Shown: piece after piece, positions 5,208 to 7,931 of the stretch
Position numbering within the stretch: the stretch's first letter is position 1
How the letters are laid out: each line of letters begins with the position of its first letter
From: Spirochaetaceae bacterium
Lineage (GTDB): Bacteria; Spirochaetota; Spirochaetia; SZUA-6; Fen-1364
DNA: 7,931 nucleotides
NCBI GenBank assembly: GCA_003141795.1
Contig: PLNO01000117.1
Coordinates: 1 to 7,931 of the forward strand
Direction of reading: 5' to 3'
Made by a program: the position numbers and the translations under genes
The notes under the pieces: generated by a model
Told to the model about the DNA's origin: nothing
Databases searched by the model: none
The model's input: the letters and a program-made list of their open reading frames with translations, nothing else

Positions 5208-5287
5208 CTAACACAACCTTCATGGCCGACTAACAGCGCTCGCTGACATTTCACTCGCATGTCATGCAGTCCAAGTTTCTCTGTCAA
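5208..5287 (+). promoter_or_regulatory. Candidate Pho-box array upstream of pstS
   Basis: The 108-bp gap before pstS carries five elements of the form (C/A)TNNCA on the plus strand: CTAACA at 5208 and 5230, CTGACA at 5243, ATGTCA at 5259 and CTGTCA at 5281. Two of the intervals are exactly 22 bp, twice the 11-bp period of PhoB/PhoP half-sites. A TTTCA at 5249 lies 11 bp before TGTCAT at 5260, forming one degenerate E. coli-style Pho box. TGACAT/ATGTCA also form a 6-bp inverted repeat (5244-5249, 5259-5264), and 5257-5267 is an 11-nt palindrome. I could not identify a convincing -10 box. PhoB binding is inferred from the context and these repeats. Confidence 0.4.
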
Positions 5288-5295
5288 TTCGAGCC

Positions 5296-5303
5296 AAGGA
5301 GGA
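5296..5303 (+). promoter_or_regulatory. Strong Shine-Dalgarno site of pstS
   Basis: AAGGAGGA lies 5 nt before the ATG at 5309. It fixes the pstS start, excluding the in-frame ATG at 5264 that would put 15 extra residues before the signal peptide. Its strength suits an abundant periplasmic binding protein. Confidence 0.85.
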
Positions 5304-5308
5304 ATACC

Positions 5309-6352
5309 ATGAAAATCTCTCGCATCGCAGTGGTGGGCGTGATTCTCACCGTTGCGGCGGCGGTCGGCTTCAGCCAGTCCATCGAGATGGTGGGCGCAGG
5401 AGCCACGTTCCCCGCACCTTTCTATTCGAAGCTCTTCGACGAGTACAACAAGCAGTTCGGCGTGAAGGTGAACTACCAGGCCGTCGGATCGGGAGGCGGG
5501 CAGAGCCAGCTGAAGAACAAGACGGTCGATTTCGGGGCAAGCGACGTCGTCGTCACCGACGAGGTTGCCAAGACATTCCCCGCGCCCTTCGTCAGCGTCC
5601 CGATGGTGGCCGGCGCTGTGGTCATCACCTACAACCTTCCCGGGAACCCCGAGCTGAAGCTCACCTCGGACATCGTTGCCGATTTTTTCCTCGGAAAGAT
5701 CAAGCGTTGGAACGACCCGCGCATCGTGGCGCTGAACCCCGACGTAAAGCTGGGAAACACGGCGATCACCGTCGTGCACAGGTCGGACGGAAGCGGGACC
5801 ACGGCCGTCTTCAGCGATTACCTCGCCAAGGTCTCCGATGACTGGAAGAGCACGGTCGGCGTCGGGCAGTCCCTCAAGTGGCCCGTCGGCGTGGGCGGCA
5901 AGGGCAACCCGGGCGTCGCGGGTCTCGTAAAGCAGCTCCCCGGGAGCGTCGGGTACGTGGAGCTCATCTACGCTCTGCAGAACTCCATGCCCTACGCTCA
6001 GCTGAAGAACAAGAGCGGCAACTGGGTGAAGGCATCGCTCGCCTCCACGACCGCAGCCGCCAACGTCGCGATCCCCGAGGACGTGACCAGGGTGAACCTC
6101 ACCAACTCCGAGGCCGCCGACGGCTACCCCATCTCCACATTCACGTGGATCCTGGTGTATAAGGAGCAGAGCTACGACAACAGGCCGCAGCCGAAGGCGG
6201 AGGCGATGATGAAGATGATCTGGTGGATGGTCCATGACGGCCAGCGCTACGCCGAGGCTCTCTCCTACGCCACGCTTCCCCAGGCGGTCGTGGCAAAGGC
6301 GGAGACCATCATCAAGTCGGTGACCTACGGCGGCGCGCCGCTCGTGAAGTAG
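5309..6352 (+). CDS. pstS: Periplasmic phosphate-binding protein of the Pst ABC transporter
   Basis: A 347-residue high-affinity phosphate receptor that delivers phosphate to the PstCAB transporter. Residues 1-22 form a signal peptide (Lys2, Arg5, hydrophobic core 7-20, likely cleavage after Phe-Ser near 22). No lipobox Cys is present, so the protein is predicted to be free in the periplasm, as in diderm bacteria. Phosphate-site signatures are intact: Gly-Ala-Gly-Ala-Thr-Phe-Pro (29-35), Gly60-Ser61-Gly-Gly-Gly, Asp74-Phe-Gly-Ala-Ser-Asp79, and Arg158-Ser-Asp-Gly-Ser-Gly-Thr-Thr165. Asn200-Pro-Gly-Val and Gly215-Tyr-Val-Glu are also family-typical. Length agrees with E. coli PstS (346 including signal). 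It follows phoR after a 108-bp gap with possible Pho boxes, and pstC begins 24 nt after its stop codon. Confidence 0.95.
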   Translation: MKISRIAVVGVILTVAAAVGFSQSIEMVGAGATFPAPFYSKLFDEYNKQFGVKVNYQAVGSGGGQSQLKNKTVDFGASDVVVTDEVAKTFPAPFVSVPMVAGAVVITYNLPGNPELKLTSDIVADFFLGKIKRWNDPRIVALNPDVKLGNTAITVVHRSDGSGTTAVFSDYLAKVSDDWKSTVGVGQSLKWPVGVGGKGNPGVAGLVKQLPGSVGYVELIYALQNSMPYAQLKNKSGNWVKASLASTTAAANVAIPEDVTRVNLTNSEAADGYPISTFTWILVYKEQSYDNRPQPKAEAMMKMIWWMVHDGQRYAEALSYATLPQAVVAKAETIIKSVTYGGAPLVK

Positions 6353-6376
6353 ATCGGACCTAAAAGGTAGTTTGAG

Positions 6377-7258
6377 GTGAGGAGAGCGAGGCTATCGGAT
6401 TCCAGCTTCAGGACCCTGCTCGTGCTCGGGGGGATCGTGGTGAGCGTTCTGCTCCTCGCGATTTTCCTCTCGCTCCTCCTCTCCTCCCGTCCCGCCCTTG
6501 TTGCCAACGGGCTGCGATTCCTCACCGGTACCGAATGGAACCCGGTGAACGACTCGTTCCACGCCCTCCCGTTCGTCGTCGGAACGCTCCTGACGTCGTT
6601 TCTCGCCCTGATCATCGCCACGATCCTCTCCCTCGCCCTTGCCATCCTCATGGGGGAGTACTTCCGCACGGGGCCCTTCGCCTCGATCATGAGGACCGCC
6701 GTGGAGCTCCTTGCGGGGATCCCCTCGGTCGTGTACGGCTTCATCGGGCTTTTTTTCCTCGTGCCGGCCGTCCGCGCGCTGCAGCTCGCACTCGGCGTGC
6801 CCCCTTACGGCGTTGGCATCCTCACCTCTTCCATCCTGCTCGCCTTTATGATCCTCCCGTATTCGGCCTCGATCGGCCGTGAGATGATCACGCTCGTCCC
6901 CGCGGACCTGAAGGAGGCGGCACTTTCACTCGGGGCGACCCCGTCGGAAACCATCTGGAAGATCACGCTCCCCTATGCGCGCTCGGGGATCCTCGGCGGC
7001 ATCCTCCTCTCCCTCGGAAGGGCCATGGGGGAGACCATGGCGGTGACCATGGTGATCGGAAACTCGAACGGGCTCACGTTCGACCTCCTCGGGCCCGGCA
7101 ACACGATGGCGAGCCTCATCGCCAACGAGTTCTCCGAGGCCGCGGGGGACGTGTACCTCGGAAGCCTCATCGAGATCGCGCTCCTCCTGTTCGTGATCAG
7201 CACGCTCATCAACATCGTGGGAAAGATCGTCATCACCCGCATGGCCGAGGGGACATGA
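6377..7258 (+). CDS. pstC: Phosphate ABC transporter permease PstC
   Basis: A 293-residue inner-membrane permease that, with PstA, forms the phosphate channel energised by PstB. It has an N-terminal membrane segment (about 14-36), a periplasmic stretch with Gly-Thr-Glu-Trp-Asn-Pro (51-56), then the BPD_transp_1 core with about five more hydrophobic segments (near 65-92, 109-130, 146-166, 203-228 and 262-285). The cytoplasmic EAA loop contacting the ATPase is clear (Glu180-Ala-Ala-Leu-Ser-Leu-Gly186, then Leu198-Pro199). The PstC-typical Gly-Arg-Ala-Met-Gly-Glu-Thr-Met-Ala-Val follows at 214-223. The GTG start is preceded by AAGGTAG with a 6-nt gap and directly by GAG; the next in-frame starts would cut into the first membrane segment. 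It is co-oriented with pstS and separated by 1 nt from pstA, so one operon is expected. Confidence 0.95.
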   Translation: MRRARLSDSSFRTLLVLGGIVVSVLLLAIFLSLLLSSRPALVANGLRFLTGTEWNPVNDSFHALPFVVGTLLTSFLALIIATILSLALAILMGEYFRTGPFASIMRTAVELLAGIPSVVYGFIGLFFLVPAVRALQLALGVPPYGVGILTSSILLAFMILPYSASIGREMITLVPADLKEAALSLGATPSETIWKITLPYARSGILGGILLSLGRAMGETMAVTMVIGNSNGLTFDLLGPGNTMASLIANEFSEAAGDVYLGSLIEIALLLFVISTLINIVGKIVITRMAEGT

Positions 7259-7259
7259 G

Positions 7260-7931
7260 ATGCCGATGGACGTGAAAGCGACGGGTGCCGCGGCGGTGAA
7301 CGCGCGGCTGCGCAAGGATCTCGGCTTCCGCGGGCTCGTGCTCGTCCTTTCCCTTGTCGCCACGATCCCGCTCCTGCTCATCCTCATCTTCATCATCGTG
7401 CGTGGTGCCTCCTCCATCAACTGGCAGTTCCTCACCGAGCTCCCCAAGCCCATCGGTGAATCAGGTGGCGGCATCTCCAACGCGATCGTGGGGACCATCC
7501 TCCTCATCCTCGTGGCCACCGTGGTCTCCGTCCCCCTCGGGGTGATCGCGGGGATCTTCCTCGCGGAGAGTGGGAAGACGAGGCTGGGCACCGTTGCGCG
7601 GTTGTCCGTGGAAACGCTCATGGGGATCCCCTCCATCGTCATCGGCATCGTCGCCTACGTATGGGTCGTCCGTCCCATGGGCCACTTCTCGGGGCTCTCC
7701 GGAGGGCTTGCACTCGCCATGATCATGCTCCCCGTCATCACCCTCTCCACCGAGGAGACCCTGCGGATGGTCCCCGTTTCCCTCAGAGAAGCGGCTCTTG
7801 CCCTCGGCGTTTCCTATCCCCGCACGATCATGAAGGTGATCCTGCCCGCGGGGATGAGCGGGATCGTCACCGGCGTGCTTCTTGCCGTGGCCCGCGGCGC
7901 CGGGGAGACCGCGCCGCTGCTGTTCACCGCG
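7260..7931 (+). CDS. pstA: Phosphate ABC transporter permease PstA (3' end outside window)
   Basis: The first 224 codons of the second Pst permease; the frame is still open at the window edge and, judged by the usual length near 280 residues, roughly 55-70 residues are missing. TM1 is at about 23-48, followed by a periplasmic loop and Gly-Gly-Gly-Ile-Ser-Asn-Ala-Ile (69-76), which opens the transporter core as in other PstA proteins. Met121-Gly-Ile-Pro-Ser-Ile-Val is typical of the family. The EAA loop is Glu177-Ala-Ala-Leu-Ala-Leu-Gly183 with Leu195-Pro196, and Ala211-Arg-Gly-Ala-Gly-Glu-Thr-Ala-Pro-Leu-Leu is the PstA counterpart of the PstC Gly-Arg-Ala-Met-Gly-Glu motif. The ATG at 7260 has GAGGGG 7 nt upstream, better placed than for the second ATG two codons later. 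pstB and phoU are expected to follow, but this cannot be seen here. Confidence 0.95.
   Translation, partial: MPMDVKATGAAAVNARLRKDLGFRGLVLVLSLVATIPLLLILIFIIVRGASSINWQFLTELPKPIGESGGGISNAIVGTILLILVATVVSVPLGVIAGIFLAESGKTRLGTVARLSVETLMGIPSIVIGIVAYVWVVRPMGHFSGLSGGLALAMIMLPVITLSTEETLRMVPVSLREAALALGVSYPRTIMKVILPAGMSGIVTGVLLAVARGAGETAPLLFTA

Noticed and set aside
7023..7052. Three CCATGG sites spaced exactly 12 bp apart in pstC
   Set aside because: They follow from Met at every fourth residue in the conserved Ala-Met-Gly-Glu-Thr-Met-Ala-Val-Thr-Met helix, so protein constraint explains them.

Overview
The window is an ordinary-looking stretch of a GC-rich bacterial chromosome (about 60-65% G+C by eye). 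Genes are tightly packed and four of the seven complete ones start with GTG. A cleavable signal peptide without a lipobox on PstS, a Pst phosphate transporter and a sigma-54 type promoter suggest a diderm (Gram-negative) bacterium. A deltaproteobacterium-like or spirochaete-like lineage is possible, but the sequence alone does not settle the phylum. I see no insertion sequence, phage gene, CRISPR array, tRNA or rRNA.

Left part (1-1196): the 3' end of a rhamnulokinase gene (+) runs convergently into a small heat-shock protein gene (Hsp20, -), with a strong intrinsic terminator between them that serves the Hsp20 gene. Upstream of Hsp20 lies an AT-rich divergent intergenic region. It holds a near-consensus -24/-12 (sigma-54) promoter, an IHF-like site and a perfect 19-bp palindrome about 115-130 bp upstream of the predicted transcript start, which is the textbook layout of an enhancer-dependent promoter. 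On the other strand the same region carries a sigma-70 type promoter for nudC.

Middle part (1197-2660): nudC (NAD+/NADH diphosphatase, RNA deNADding) and tag (3-methyladenine DNA glycosylase I) lie 1 nt apart and probably form a two-gene operon, followed by a GC-rich hairpin.

Right part (2661-7931): a phosphate-starvation block with all genes on the + strand: phoB-like response regulator, phoR-like histidine kinase (4-nt overlap), then pstS, pstC and the 5' part of pstA, which runs off the window. PhoR senses and signals phosphate status, PhoB binds DNA, and PstSCA (with PstB, expected just downstream) imports phosphate under PhoB control. The phoR-pstS gap carries several CTNNCA elements, some 22 bp apart, that may be Pho boxes.

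I did not find a new multi-gene system. The points most worth a second look are the sigma-54 promoter architecture on the small heat-shock gene and two promoters (nudC, phoB) whose -10 boxes sit only 6-8 nt before the start codon, which predicts leaderless mRNAs.
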